Source: Glandiceps talaboti
Taxonomy: Eukaryota; Hemichordata; Enteropneusta; Spengelidae
Length of the DNA stretch: 64,000 bases
Assembly: GCF_964340395.1 (NCBI RefSeq)
Contig: NC_135558.1
Location: 10,396,001-10,460,000 of the forward strand
Direction: 5' to 3'
Both the position numbers and the translations under genes were made by a program. This document shows positions 16,930 to 29,190 of this stretch, piece by piece (within the stretch, counting starts at the first letter, position 1; each line of letters begins with the position of its first letter). The notes below the pieces were generated by a model. It searched no databases. It saw nothing but the letters and a program-made list of their open reading frames with translations, and was not told the origin of the DNA.

Positions 16930-17810
16930 TCTACAGAAATGCTGGCGTTGGTGGCAGGCTACATCATGCAGTTAGTTTTCATTTTCACATGAAATGTACG
17001 ATTCGTAACAAGAATGTCACTATTAGGTCTATTACTATACGAAGTCGTACTGTAACACCACACAGCAAATACCATGCATCCTCCTTTGTGGTATTAAACC
17101 ACAGACAAGCACTTCTTACAAGTTGTCTGTGATTAAACCTAGTGAATTACATAACATTGCATGTTTGTGTTGTTGAGCTGACGAATATCCCGTGACATGG
17201 CCCAACAATTAAACTGACGAGCTTTCATATACTCTTAGTATTAATACCTCTAAATTCCCCAGTTCAAGAGGAACATTTGTCCTTTCCTTTCCATCGACAA
17301 ACATTGACCTTTGTGGGCTTGGACATCCCCCCCCCCTGAAAAAGACACATCGTATTCTGATATGACTGCTATTTTTGGGTATACGAACATGTGACAGGTT
17401 GCGTTTAGTACGTGTTGCTTGTATTGAATCCTTTTAACATCGTAAAATTACGGTAAAACTGTAGGTATTTTTCTTTTACGTGTACAAAAAAGTGGTACAT
17501 ATACTTTGCCCGATTACGCAGTACGCTCATGACCACTGAATTACATGTATGATAATTCGGACTTTATTGCTACATTTTTAATGAAAAATAAAATGGCCCG
17601 ATTGCAAAGTACGAAAATACCCCTTGCCCACCCTCTAAATTGTCAGGCCAGAGTATAGGGCAAGTAAAGGTAGGTCAAGCTCAAGTAATGGTAAGTAAGG
17701 TTAAGTAATGGTAAGTCAAGAGTCAAATGAGTTAATTCAGCAAATATTGATTATTTACTAGATATTTGTACTTATTTCCAACTACATGAGTTTGAAATCT
17801 CACCATCGAT
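16930..17810. other. No gene recognised
   Basis: Intergenic sequence between ZNF-b and ZNF-c. It contains a short run of AAGTAATGGTAAGT-like direct repeats at about 17660-17720 and otherwise nothing identifiable. Confidence 0.4.
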
Positions 17811-18045
17811 CGATCCTAGAATGTTGTTTGTGCAACCATAGAATGTAAAAAATGTATTAAATGTTTTAAATGTATTTCATGCAAGCTCCAATCACCCAAC
17901 CATTGCCCCATCCTAGAATGTATTTTGTGCAACAATAGAATGTAAAAAAAAATACAATAATTATGCAAGCTCCCAAGACCATTGCCTGATCCTAGAATGT
18001 ATTTCGTGCAACCATAAAATGTAAAATATGTACATTAAATGTAAA
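17811..18045. repeat. Tandem repeat of about 80-97 bp, three copies
   Basis: ATCCTAGAATGTATTTTGTG followed by CAACCATAGAATGTAAAA recurs at about 17813, 17910 and 17990, with ATGCAAGCTCC between copies. Confidence 0.75.
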
Positions 18046-18063
18046 ATAATCAAGCACTGGCCA

Positions 18064-18378
<315 letters not shown>

Positions 18379-18420
18379 GCAAAGTAGAGAGCACATCACT
18401 GTGTGAATAAAGCTTCATTT

Positions 18421-18967
18421 ACACATCCCCGGAGCCATCCCCTTTAAATTTCTGCTCAATCTGCTCAGTAATTTTGGAATATTGTTTTTTGACCAGAGAC
18501 ACATTTTTCGTCCTAATTGCCATGTCACTGATGGGATCATCAGGTATGGACAATTCATAATCTAAACAATTCTTAATCTTAATCTAAGAATATTCCCATC
18601 AAATTTCAACCCAATCTACTCAATAATTCTTGAATTATACATTTTTCACCAAAAGGACACATTTATATACCTAAATTGCATATCACTGATAGGATCATCA
18701 TGTCGTGAACAATTCTTAATCTAAACACCCCTAAGAATGTTCCCATCAATTTTCAGACCAATCTGCCCAGTAGATTTTGAGTTTAAGTTTATTGGCCAAA
18801 AATCACATTTTTTTTTACCCAAATCACACACCGGTGGTAAGATCATTTTGATTTGAACAATTTCCCAACTAGACACCCAAGGTAATATACCCACCAAATA
18901 ATATAGCAATCTGTCCAACGGTTTTTGAGTTTACGTTGTTCACACACACACACACACACACACACAC
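18421..18967. repeat. Second block of the ~125-bp degenerate repeat ending in (CA)n
   Basis: Shares with 15840-16337 the phrases AACAATTCTTAATCTAAAC, GGTAAGATCATTTTGATTTGA, TTTCCCAACTAGACACCCAAGG and a terminal (CA)n (18943-18967). Same orientation; 3' of ZNF-c. Confidence 0.75.
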
Positions 18968-19545
18968 TTTGGCATGCCTATCAGTTCAGTTGCGCTAATC
19001 ATTATCATTGCTTTAGAATGACAGTATAGACCTGTTGCATTGTTCTTGATTGTGTTGAAGTGTAGACACAGTGAATCACATGCAGACATCCAGGCATAAA
19101 AACAAAGTGAGTATCAGACCATACATCAGTCATACAAGTTCCATATATGCAAAATAAACAATACTCTCTGCACTGTGGTGAATAACATCTTTGTTAAGTG
19201 TATATTTAATTGATAAAATCACTGACTTCATGTATGTATCATACATATTCTGGGGTTGTTTTCCCATTCCCATTTTCCCAAATTTCACTGGTATGATATG
19301 ATATAATAGCAATAAACTGACAACTGGGGATGGCATAACCCCTGCTTCTGATCATTGCTTGTATAATATTTTGTCATCTCACTAAAACGTCAGAGTATAC
19401 ATGTACCATCACAAAGGTGATGGATTACTGCTTAAAGGTATCATGTTTTTGATCTCATATACATTCAACATATGACTCTCTGTGCCGTTTTGGCTATATC
19501 TTGGTTCTAGCTACATTTTGCAATGGGCATCCTCTATAACACACT
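18968..19545. other. 3' flank of ZNF-c
   Basis: Has counterparts 3' of ZNF-b. About 19017-19126 resembles 11095-11180. About 19425-19530 (GCTTAAAGGTATCATG...GATCTCATAT...ATGACTCTCTGTG) resembles 12885-13000. A weak remnant of the TAAAC...CTGGGGA repeat is at about 19313-19350. No gene. Confidence 0.5.
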
Positions 19546-22500
19546 CTAACGTCCCTTCAGATGAATCCTCTTGTGCTTCATGAGGTTCTCTCTTAATTTA
19601 CATGTATACTCACAGACGTCACATTTATAAGGTCTTTCATCTGAATGTTTTGAACGCATATGAGTCTTCAAATTTCCCTTGAATGAAAACTCCTTCGAAC
19701 AGATAGTACATTTGAAAGTTTCTGTACGAAAATGAGTATTCAAGTGGCGTTGGAGTTGAAACTTTTGTTTAAATCCTTTGCCACATACATGGCATTGCAC
19801 AGTGTTCTCTGAATGGGTGTACCGTATATGTGCATCAACAGCACCTTTACTAACAAACCCTTTACCGCATTTCTCACATATATGTCGGTTTGGGTTGTCA
19901 CTATGTCTTATTCTGTGGGTGTTGAGTTCGGTCGAACATACAAACTCTCTGTCACAAAATTCACATTTATATTTGCTTTTGGCATGAAAACGCTGGATAT
20001 GACCGAGTAAACTGTTTGCACTTTTCAGGATTTTGCCACAAAATTTACAACTGAAGCCATGTTCTGAGTGTGTATCCTCATGCCGTTTTAAGGAATGCAG
20101 ATCACAGAAAGCCTTAAAGCAAAATTTGCATTTAATTTTCTTTTCATGCAAGCGTTTGTGTTCTGCAAGCAATTCTTTCCACTTCAGGATTTTGCCACAA
20201 ATGTCGCACTGATGTATCTTTTTCTCCCCATGTTCCTCCATATGACGATGGAGATTAACACGACTTAGACAATGTTTGTCACATGTTTCACAATCAAAGA
20301 TGGGAATTTGAGGTGCGTGGTTGTCTATTAGATGTTGCTGCCAGTCTTTCAAGAGGAAATCAACATGACAAAATCTGCACTGACGTTTTATGCAAACTTC
20401 TTTCAACACATGTAATTCTTGGTTGTTAATCTTTTCAAAGGCCATACCACATTTTTCACATTTGTATGATTTCCCTTCATCAGCTTCATCCATTAGACGT
20501 CTTATAAGTACTTTCAGTCTTTGTAAATCTTCTTCATTTTCAACTTTCCGTATTCTTTTGGTCCACTTCTTTATCTTATCTTCATTTTTGTTCTTTCTGT
20601 TCTTACGCTGTCTCTCCTGTCCACTTGTTTCCCCATCTGGTTTCTTTCTTTTACAGATTCCTTTTTTCTGGCCAATTTCTGGATATTTCCTTTTCCTCTC
20701 TTTCTTCATTCCTACTGATAGTGAGACATCAGTACTCTTCATTTCCTTTCCTGAGTCAACTTTGTTATTTTTCTCCTTTGTCCCATCATTGATGTCATCC
20801 ACAATAACTCTTTTATCTCTCTCTCCATTGTCATTTAGTTTTTCTCCATCAATGCTCTGGTTACAACCAGCATATCTCGAGGGAAAATGTGTTCTATTGC
20901 TAACACAGTCTCCATCACTGTTCAATTGACTGGTTTCCATGGCAACAAAATAATCCTCCTCAAATGGTTCAACCTTAATAGTATGCTCTATTTCTTCAGA
21001 TTCTCTCTCAGCCAAACTTCTCACATTACAGAAGTTACTTGTTTCAAACTTCAAACTTGTCTGTTCAGTTGTGACAGCATCCTTTCCTTTAGTTGTCATG
21101 GTAACAAAATCATCACCAGCATCATATCTTGTAGACATAGAGTTACTGTTTCCATGATCATGTACATTTATGGCATCCATATTATTCATACCTTCATCTG
21201 TAACTGCAAAGTACTTCTGAGATGGGACGCTCTGAAAGACATGTGTGTTTCCTCCTACCCAATGCTGTCTCAAATCATTTATATTTTCTTCAATTTCATT
21301 GATAGAGAAATCCTGTGACTTCACTTTCAGACCACTGGTATAAAATTCTTTGAGGTAGTCTTCACTTCCCATGTAATGAGAGGAATGTCCATCTTCAGAA
21401 ACAATGATAAAGACACTACATCCAACAGCTTCAATCAATTCCTGGCCCTGGAAATCAAAACAGAAATGGTATTGTAATGATGGCCAACAAAGCAAGTGTG
21501 TGGTTATCTTTCCTGGTTCAAGTTGCCTAAGATTGGTACTAACTTACTAACTATTTTACCTTGTCTTTAGCTATAAAATCTGTGAAATTCTCTATTAAGC
21601 ACGAAAAATGCATCCTTCTTGTACATGTGTATTACTGTATCACATTAGACTAGAGTTCTTCGAGCACATATTTCTACAGCTACTCCTTCCAGTAACAGAA
21701 TTTTAATTTTCTACAATGTTCTTATTCATGTAAATTGCATCTGCCAATGTAGCTGAAATACTAATGTAATCGTAGCACTGTTTTTTTTGGTTTCTGAGAT
21801 TTTAATCATTTTGGGGTTTGCACTAAAAAATAATGCTTTTAATTCACATTCAGTGAAATCAAATAGATGGTGTGAGCAAAATTCTGCATTGCACATGTTG
21901 GACAGACATATTATATGCTAAATTATGCCCTGCCATTAGCATTCTTGCAAACCGGAGCTGTTATTTCATCTGTGACTCTGTGAAATATTGGGGTGTGTTT
22001 TGGATGGTGTTGTAAAATAGACTGTGGTTTATAACGATGTGCCACTGGATGTATGTACATGTAAATGTACGTATGAACATATATGTATGTATGTGTGTGT
22101 ATATGTACATATATATGTATGTAGGATGTGCGGAATTATGTACTTATGTAAGTACGTATGTAGTATGTAGTATTTATGTAGTATGTATGTATGTATGTAT
22201 GTATGTACGTACGTATGTATGTATGTATGTATGTATGTATGTACATGTATGTATGTATGTATTTATGTAGTATGTATATACATATGAACATATGCATAAT
22301 GCATCAATGGATGAGTGGATGGATGAATAGAATGATGTAGGTACATGGATAGATTAAGTAGCTATTGATGGATGTACGTATTTATGTACATCTACATGTG
22401 TGTGTGTGTGTGTGTAAGTATACAATTATCAAAGAAGTAAAAACATTGATCAATAGACACTGGACTGATTTATCATTGATTGTGAGAAAAAATTCCTGTT

Positions 22501-23178
22501 ATTATCATAAAAAGGTGATTTAGGGTCCAAATTCTCCAATGCCCCCCCCCATATCAAATGGTTCACCCCTTACATTTAGAAGGCTACGGTGGCATTCTAA
22601 GTATCAATTTACACTATTAGACATGTGTTGAGCAATGGCTTTGATCTTTGATTGAATATTGATATGTTTACATTTGAACCAAACTCAATAATATGTGATG
22701 GAAACACTATCACTACTGTATTTCCTGTTGTGAAACTTCATGAACATTACAAACTCAATTTCAGATGTTTGCACAGCAGGGAATTATAATATATTTTATC
22801 TTGGAGTACCAGTATATTTACTCCCAAGATTATATACAACTCTTGGCACTGAAAAGTTAGTGGGTTTTGTCAAATAGCTTAGAGTATCGATCTTGGCGAA
22901 TATAATTGGTAATGTTAGTACATGTAGTTAAATTGCCATGCTGAATAGATATGTGAGTTCTTTTGTATCAAAATCCGAACATTTTGCCCTTGGAGGGGTA
23001 CAAAGGAAATTCCATGGAAGTATCATCTCCGATCCTCAGTCTGTTGCATGTTGAGTTGAAGCTCGCAGACAAGCACTTCCATGATACACCCTTTACCCGG
23101 ATTACTTACGGTTCTAAATAATGTCTGTATCGTTTTGTCAGCGACTGGGTCAACACCTGTGGTCGTCTGTACTTCCAT
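19546..23178 (-). CDS. ZNF-c: 11-finger zinc-finger protein, two coding exons
   Basis: Coding exons complement(23110..23178) and complement(19546..21447), phase 0, intron 1,662 bp (donor GTAAGT, acceptor TTCCAG), 656 residues. N-terminal module, IKVEPFEED SUMO-type motif, basic KKERKRK and KKWTKRIRKVEN, then one C2HC and ten C2H2 fingers as in its paralogues. Finger 5 (AFCDLHSLKRH) and finger 6 (ILKSANSLLGH) differ from the equivalents in ZNF-a and ZNF-b, while fingers 2-4 are nearly identical to ZNF-b. The gene is divergent from ZNF-d and probably shares its promoter region. Confidence 0.9.
21940..22039. mobile_element. MITE (~100 bp), copy 1, inside ZNF-c intron
   Basis: Starts CATTCTTGCAAACCGGAG and ends ACTGTGGTTTATAACGATG. 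It is homologous along its length to the element at 35985-36091. Flanks TGCCATTAG and TGCCACTGG agree at 7 of 9 positions, consistent with an old 9-bp target duplication. Confidence 0.7.
22036..22270. repeat. (ATGT)n-rich microsatellite
   Basis: Mainly ATGT/GTAC repeats, densest at 22160-22265. A Cys-Met-Tyr-Val ORF is an artefact of the repeat. Confidence 0.9.
23110..23178 (-). CDS. ZNF-c coding exon 1 (23 codons)
   Basis: ATG at 23178-23176 begins MEVQTTTGVDPVADKTI, ends LFRT, followed by donor GTAAGT. Conserved in length, phase and sequence with the three sister exons. Confidence 0.88.
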
Positions 23179-23262
23179 AATGCCAAAAATACAAATAAAA
23201 TTGAAGGAAATTGGTCAGGCGGCAAGTCGATCGCGAGATCTGCTCTGGAGACCCCGCTGTGT

Positions 23263-23276
23263 AAATGATAACAAAC
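23263..23276 (-). promoter_or_regulatory. Conserved upstream element of ZNF-c
   Basis: AAATGATAACAAAC on the plus strand. It is the mirror copy of 23338-23351 and corresponds to the GATAAACAAAC half of the ZNF-a element. Confidence 0.5.
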
Positions 23277-23321
23277 CCCACCATATATCAGCCCGCCATC
23301 AACGGCAGCAGTTACACTAGG

Positions 23322-23352
23322 GGTGAAAGGTTATCGTGTTTGTTATCATTTT
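23322..23352 (+). promoter_or_regulatory. Conserved upstream element of ZNF-d
   Basis: Contains AGGTTATCG and GTTTGTTATCATTT, 110 bp before the ATG. Its reverse complement aligns with the ZNF-a element at 10059-10086 over both GATAA cores. Confidence 0.5.
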
Positions 23353-23461
23353 CACTGCAGGACACTTTTAAAGCAGGACTCTCCAATGAGCAGACTCTAA
23401 CATTCCCTTCTATTTCATAGCATTGATTGTGATCCAAATACACTTGTGCATCATTGACGTT

Positions 23462-23530
23462 ATGGAAGAGCAGGCGATCACTGACGTTGACCCAGTTGCT
23501 GACAAAACAATACAAACATTATTCAGAGCT
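23462..23530 (+). CDS. ZNF-d coding exon 1 (23 codons)
   Basis: ATG begins MEEQAITDVDPVADKTI, ends LFRA, followed by donor GTAAGT at 23531. Sister of the three minus-strand exon 1 sequences. Confidence 0.88.
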
Positions 23531-26498
23531 GTAAGTACATTTGTAACATGATATGACTACGAGTGAAGGCCAAGTAGCATGGGGAACAAAGGCGAGCCAC
23601 TCAGAAATGCACCTATTAGCTAAGATAAAACGAGCCTCGCCTTTGTTGCTGTGTCCCCTTTTCGGAGTTTGTGTTATATATACATGAATTGTAAGAACGT
23701 ACATAATATAGCGCAGCGATGTGATTCTACGGTTACGTTATAATGTTTCACAAGAAAGATAAGTTACACTTCCGGATGGTCGCCACATCGTCGGATACTC
23801 ATTAATATTCTAAACAGGGCCGGACATTACCACTTAAGGAGGGGGTACACTTCAGTTTGGTGATAGCTTTATAGGACCATGTCTGGTTGATTTCGACTGT
23901 GTCCTCTCAACTTGCACAAAAACATCATTATGAGATTACCTTTACCTTGCAAAATGGCTGACATCTTGGGTCACTGTCATTGGTAGAATTTGAGTCAGAA
24001 AATGTATAGTGGTATTGACAATTTGAATTTTTAAATTGAAACTGATGACTAAATGTTTACTATTCATAGTTGACCTGATAAAAACATATACCTTCCTACA
24101 TCGGCAGCTTCCATGGTACATCTCTAGCATAGAGAGGCAAGTCATGAAATTAAATTAATCTTAGTGCATTCAGTGGGGTCAGATTACCTAATACGCTATC
24201 AGGTGTGTAAACTAGTTCTCATTCAAACATTAACTACTGGTATGTCATGTGTATGTCGCAATCCAACAGACAAACTGTTAGCACAGAGAATTGGCAATCT
24301 GCTATGAACATGTCAAGCCGGTATGTTGAGCAGAGCCGGAGAGATAGCCAAGGGAATTCAGTCTAACAAACTCTGCTACACCCAGAGACTTGCTGGAAAG
24401 GCAACCTAGCTAGACTTCTAGCACCGAGACTTGTCTTGGTACATGTATTACCATAGCTCTAATACCATGACAAGTCTCTGGGCTAGAAAACCTTGCCATG
24501 CCATGGTTTAAGTATTTCATTAGTGTGGTGTATATAGTACTTAAGAAAAAGGTATCAAGCACTTTTGTATCCTTAATTATCATACACTTTAACTGTGTTC
24601 AATTGCAGGGCCAGGAATTGATTGATGCTGTTGGATGTAGTGTATTCATCATTGTTTCTGAAGATGGTCACACCTCTCATTACATGGGAAGTGAAGACTA
24701 CCTCAGAGAATTTTATACCAGTGGTCTGAAAGTGAAGTCACAGGATTTCTCTATAAATGAAATTGAAAACAAAAATGATTTGAGACAGAATTGGGAAACT
24801 GATAATCCATATGTCATTCACAGCATCCCATCTCAGTATTTGGGAGTGAGTGGTGAAAGAGTCTATAATACTCCTGGTAAAAGTACTGTGGATGCAGAAA
24901 ATACACACAGCAATTATCATGCCAATGTAAGCCCAACAACTACCAGAGATTATTTTGGTAATGATTTTGTAACAGTACCAACCAAAAGAAAGGATACCAT
25001 GGAACCCGAGCTGACACATTTGAAAGACAAACCAAGTGACTTCTGTAATGTTAGAAGTTTGATGGAGAGAGAATCAGATGAAATAAAGTGTGGTATTAAA
25101 GTTGAACCATTGGAGGAGAATTACTATGTTGCCATAGAAACCACGCCTATCAGCGATGCAGACTACATGAACAACCGCACACATCATCCATTGGGATGGT
25201 CTCAGAGTGACCAAAGCTGGGATGGAGAAGAAATAAATGATGGTGGAGATGGCACTGAAAGTGATTACATGGAGGAGAAATGTACAGGGATAAATGTTCA
25301 AAATAGTAAAGTAGATCTAGGAATGGGAATAAAGAGTACTGATGTCTCGCCACCAGTGGGAAAGAAGAAAGAGAGGAAAAGGAAATGTCCAGAAATCTGC
25401 GAAGGTGAAGAAACAAGTGGAGAGAAGAAACAACATACGAACAGTAACAAAAAGGCAAATCAATCAAAGTTGTGGACTAGAAAGCCAAGAGTACGAAAAG
25501 TAGAAAATGATGAAGATTTACAAAAATTGAAAGAACTTATAAGAAGTATTATGGATGAAAGTGACAAAGGTAAACCATACAAATGTGAAAAATGTGGTAT
25601 GGCCTTTGAAAAGATTAATAACCACGAATTACATATGTTGAGAGGAGTTTGCATAAAACGTCAGTGCAGATTTTGTCATGTTGATTTCTTCTTGAAGGAC
25701 TGGCAGCAACATTTAATAGACAACCATGCCCCTCAGACACCCATCTATACTTGTGAAATATGCGACAAACATTTTCTTTACGGTCTGACGTTACGTCGTC
25801 ATAAAGAGGAACATGGGGAGAAAAAGATATATCAGTGCGACATTTGTGGGAAGATCTTGAAATGGGAAAAATTGCTTAAAGAACACAAACGCACTCATGG
25901 AGAAAAACCTCTGCAATGCCAATTTTGTGATAAGACTTTCTGCAAATCGTATCACTTAAAGAGACATGAGGAGACACACTCAGAATGTAGATATGATTGT
26001 AAAATATGTGGCAAATCTATGCCTACATCAAATAGTGTACGTCGCCATATTGAACGTTTTCATACCAAAAACAAACATACTTGCGATGTTTGTGGCAGAC
26101 AATTTGTGAATTTATCAGAGTTGAACACTCACAAAATAAAACATAGTGACAACCCAAATCGCTACATCTGTGAACATTGCGGTAAAGGGTTTGCGAAGAA
26201 GTATGCAATGGACAGTCATATACGATATACACATGTAGCTTATACTGTGCCATGCCATGTATGTGGAAAAGCGTTCAAACATCAACATCAACTTGAAAAC
26301 CACTTGAATATTCATTTTCGTACAAAAACATTCTCATGTCCAGTCTGTTCAAGGGAATTTTTGGCCAAGTCGGATGTGAAGGTTCATATGCGTTCGTTGC
26401 ATTCTGATGAACGACCTTTTAAATGCGAGTTCTGTGAGTATACATGTAAGTTGAAAGGAAACCTCACAAAACACATGACGATTCATGGTAATGGCTAG
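23462..26498 (+). CDS. ZNF-d: 11-finger zinc-finger protein, two coding exons
   Basis: Coding exons 23462..23530 and 24609..26498, phase 0, intron 1,078 bp (donor GTAAGT, acceptor TTGCAG), 652 residues. It is the only member on the plus strand and the most diverged. The linker has IKVEPLEEN in place of the PFEED form, shorter basic tracts (KKKERKRK, RKPRVRKVEN), then one C2HC and ten C2H2 fingers. It ends HGNG rather than HLKGH/R. Fingers 2 and 4 are the most conserved relative to the paralogues; fingers 3, 5, 6 and 9 differ at base-contacting positions. An in-frame ATG at 24498 would read through intron and is rejected in favour of the conserved exon 1. Probable nuclear regulator; target unknown. 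Confidence 0.9.
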
Positions 26499-26860
26499 AC
26501 TGTCAACAGTGGTCATGACTTTTTTTTGTAATTTATCTTTAATACTGTTGTCGCTGAAATTAATAGAATTAAATTAAACATGGTGTGCGCAGGACGTTCC
26601 ATGAAGTCAAGATGACTGTTCTAATCCACAGGACTTTCATTTCTATGAATATTCATGAATGTCCTCGTTTATGGAACTAGACGTCTAACTCAGATGCCTG
26701 GTTAACCTCTAGTGGGTGTTTGAGGAGATAGTACAGACTCTAGATCATATTTTATGTGTTCGAATCCTCAGTGAGTAGCCCGCGTTCTGTATGTGCATTG
26801 AACATGCTGACTGTTAGATTGTATGCTATAGGTTATGTATGTGCACACAATTAGTATTTA

Positions 26861-26866
26861 AATAAA
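26861..26866 (+). terminator. Candidate poly(A) signal of ZNF-d
   Basis: AATAAA, 363 nt after the ZNF-d stop codon. The first canonical hexamer that I saw downstream on this strand. Confidence 0.45.
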
Positions 26867-26968
26867 ACATATTCCAGAAGTTTTTTAGGAATACGACAAA
26901 ATATAATCTGCATCTGAATACAGACTAGGTAATGCGTACTAGAGCGTGCTATAGATGATGTTAATCCA

Positions 26969-27109
26969 AACATGTAGCAGCGATGTTATAAATGAAAATG
27001 ATAGTAACAGACCACCAACACTTACTCAATATACAGTCCAAAAACATGGCAGTGATGTTATGAATAAAAATGATAGCGTCAAACCACCAACACTTACTCA
27101 ATATACTGT
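26969..27109. repeat. Two-copy tandem duplication, unit about 72 bp
   Basis: CAGCGATGTTATAAATGAAA...ACCACCAACACTTACTCAAT occurs at 26979-27037 and again, slightly diverged, at about 27051-27109. Confidence 0.8.
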
Positions 27110-27575
27110 TGATAGCTAGACCCAAAGTGTGATATATTATCGTATATTGAAGTCTTTTAAGTTAGTCACAGTAAGATAGTAGTACTGAGGTAGAGAAGAC
27201 ATTAGACCTGTACAATAACACATGACGTGACAAAAATTTGAACCATGGTGAAGTGTCTGTTAGTGTCCACATGACAGTAGGTACATGTACAAGCTACAAG
27301 TTTTTTCACGACAGCAGACTGTAGTACATGTTAGTTGATGTTTACCTGCATCACTAGGATGGAGATTTGGTGGTTTATGCACAGCACTGGCCATGACTAT
27401 GACATCGTCGTACATGTGTACATTACATGTACAAGTAGTTTTGATAACATACTCATACAGTAGTTTGTTTCTTGTGACTTTGTCTGATTTTATCATAGAA
27501 CATACTTTATCATACATTCCTTGCAAAAGATCAAGATGATGTTTGAGTTTGGCAAAAGTACTTTTTCAACTTTAG

Positions 27576-28064
27576 TCTACAGTCTAACTCATGACTCGGT
27601 TGAAATCATGTGATCCAAAGTCTAACTCTAGAATTGGTTGAAATCATGAGATCCAGTCTAATTCTAGCATTGGTAGAAAGCACGAGATCCACAGTCTAAC
27701 TCATAACTTGGTTGAAATCATAAGATCCACAGTCTAACTCATGACTTGGTTGAAATCATGAATGCCACAGTCTAACTCATGACTTGGTTGAAATCATGAG
27801 ATCCACAGTCTAACTCCTGACTCAGTTGAAATCATGAGATCCAGGATAACTCATGACTTGGTTGAAATCATAAGATCCACAGTCTAACTCATGACTTGGT
27901 TGAAATCATGAGCTCCACAGTCTAACTCATAACTTGGTTGAAATCATGAGATCCACAGTCTAACTCATAACTTGGTTGAAATCATCAGATCCACAGTCTA
28001 ACTCATGACTTGGTTGAAATCATCAGATCCACAGTCTAACTCATGACTTGGTTGAAATCATGAG
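27576..28064. repeat. 38-bp minisatellite, 13 copies
   Basis: The consensus unit runs ATCCACAGTCTAACTCATGA then CTTGGTTGAAATCATGAG. Thirteen consecutive copies can be read. The first three are the most degenerate, and copies 3 and 8 carry a 2-bp deletion. No coding potential. Confidence 0.95.
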
Positions 28065-28404
28065 ATTAAAGTGTCCTTTTTAGACTTTGTGACTTATGTT
28101 TTGTGTATGTTAGTATAAGCAATGCATATATATTATTATAGTGCACAGCTTTGCATGTTTGTTCATGTATACCAAAAGAAAAGTAGATCCTACCTGTAGT
28201 AAATTAATATTACCATCCTAACTAGTGTTTCCTTTGACCATAGACTGTCTATGCTTTGACTGCCATTTCCTGTTTTCTACCATTATCACTGTCTTATCAG
28301 AGTTTACCAAGTTTGCGTAGTGCACAACTAATCCTAGAACAAACTTGCAGGCTATTTGCCCAATTAACACATTTCCCAGGCAGTGTAAACATCTACCAAC
28401 TAAT

Positions 28405-28566
28405 GGTAGTTCACCTAAATGGTAATTTGCCTCCTTGCCCCTGTGGTAGTTCACCTAAATGGTAATTTGCCTCCTTGCCCCTGTGGTTGTTCACCTAAAT
28501 GGTAATTTGCCTCCTTGCCCCTGTGGTTGTTCACCTAAATGGTAATTTGCTTCCTTACCCCTGTGG
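28405..28566. repeat. 40-bp minisatellite, 4 copies
   Basis: The unit is GTTCACCTAAATGGTAATTT followed by GCCTCCTTGCCCCTGTGG. Four near-perfect head-to-tail copies. Confidence 0.93.
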
Positions 28567-29049
28567 GAGGATCACCAGTGGGCCATAATCAAAAATACTG
28601 TAACAAGTACAATACCTCAAAGTTTTCCAGTAGTATGTAGAGAGTTACATTATTATGTCTACTTGAAAATTGTATGTATGTTTCTCTATAATATTTTCAT
28701 AGAGAATTTGATGTATTCAGATGAGATTTGTAATTACTGACCATGGAAGTAAGTGAAAAATGCATTAAAATTTAAAATACCGTATAATGAACATTCTTTT
28801 GTTGATGAATTTTACCATGTTTAAAATCCACACGATTGTTGAGAGAGAAGTTGATTGTATGCTAAGTTTAGTTCATATTTGATGAAGAAAAGGGCTAAAT
28901 TTTCATTTTCTATGTCCCTCTTTTATCCTTCACATCTTCTGCTTCTTATATTAGGTGCTACCAGTAACACATCCTGTTTTAATAGCTTAGGAGCGACAGT
29001 GTGACTTATAGTGAGGGCTGTAGGTTGTGAGTGCCTACTATATATCTAA
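28567..29049. other. No gene recognised
   Basis: AT-rich unique sequence; nothing identified. Confidence 0.4.
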
Positions 29050-29190
29050 TTGACCAATCAAGAGTACCTACCATACATCAATTTGACCAATAGGATTTGG
29101 TCTCTAGGACCTTTCAACCAATCAAATTTAATATTACTAAACAATCTTTGACCAATCAGGTTTGTCCTCATTGAATTTTACCCAGTCAGA
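29050..29190. repeat. Degenerate ~32-bp repeat carrying regularly spaced CCAAT boxes
   Basis: TTGACCAAT-like sequences occur with CCAAT starting at 29054, 29087, 29118 and 29152, and a decayed CCAGT at 29182. Spacing is 33, 31, 34 and 30 bp. CCAATCA is the NF-Y consensus. No gene start is identified nearby, so a regulatory function is unproven. Confidence 0.6.

Larger units (their letters stand above)
23179..23461. promoter_or_regulatory. Divergent (bidirectional) promoter region of ZNF-c and ZNF-d
   Basis: Only 283 bp separate the two start codons, so 5' UTRs and core promoters of both genes must lie here unless non-coding exons exist further out. Perfect 14-bp inverted repeats AAATGATAACAAAC (23263-23276) and GTTTGTTATCATTT (23338-23351) are placed one towards each gene, 85 and 110 bp from the respective ATG. 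No clear TATA box was identified. Confidence 0.65.

Noticed and set aside
26690-26790. tRNA-like GTTCGAATCC (B-box-like) sequence after ZNF-d
   Set aside because: No matching cloverleaf stems or clear A box could be drawn; at most a decayed tRNA-derived SINE.
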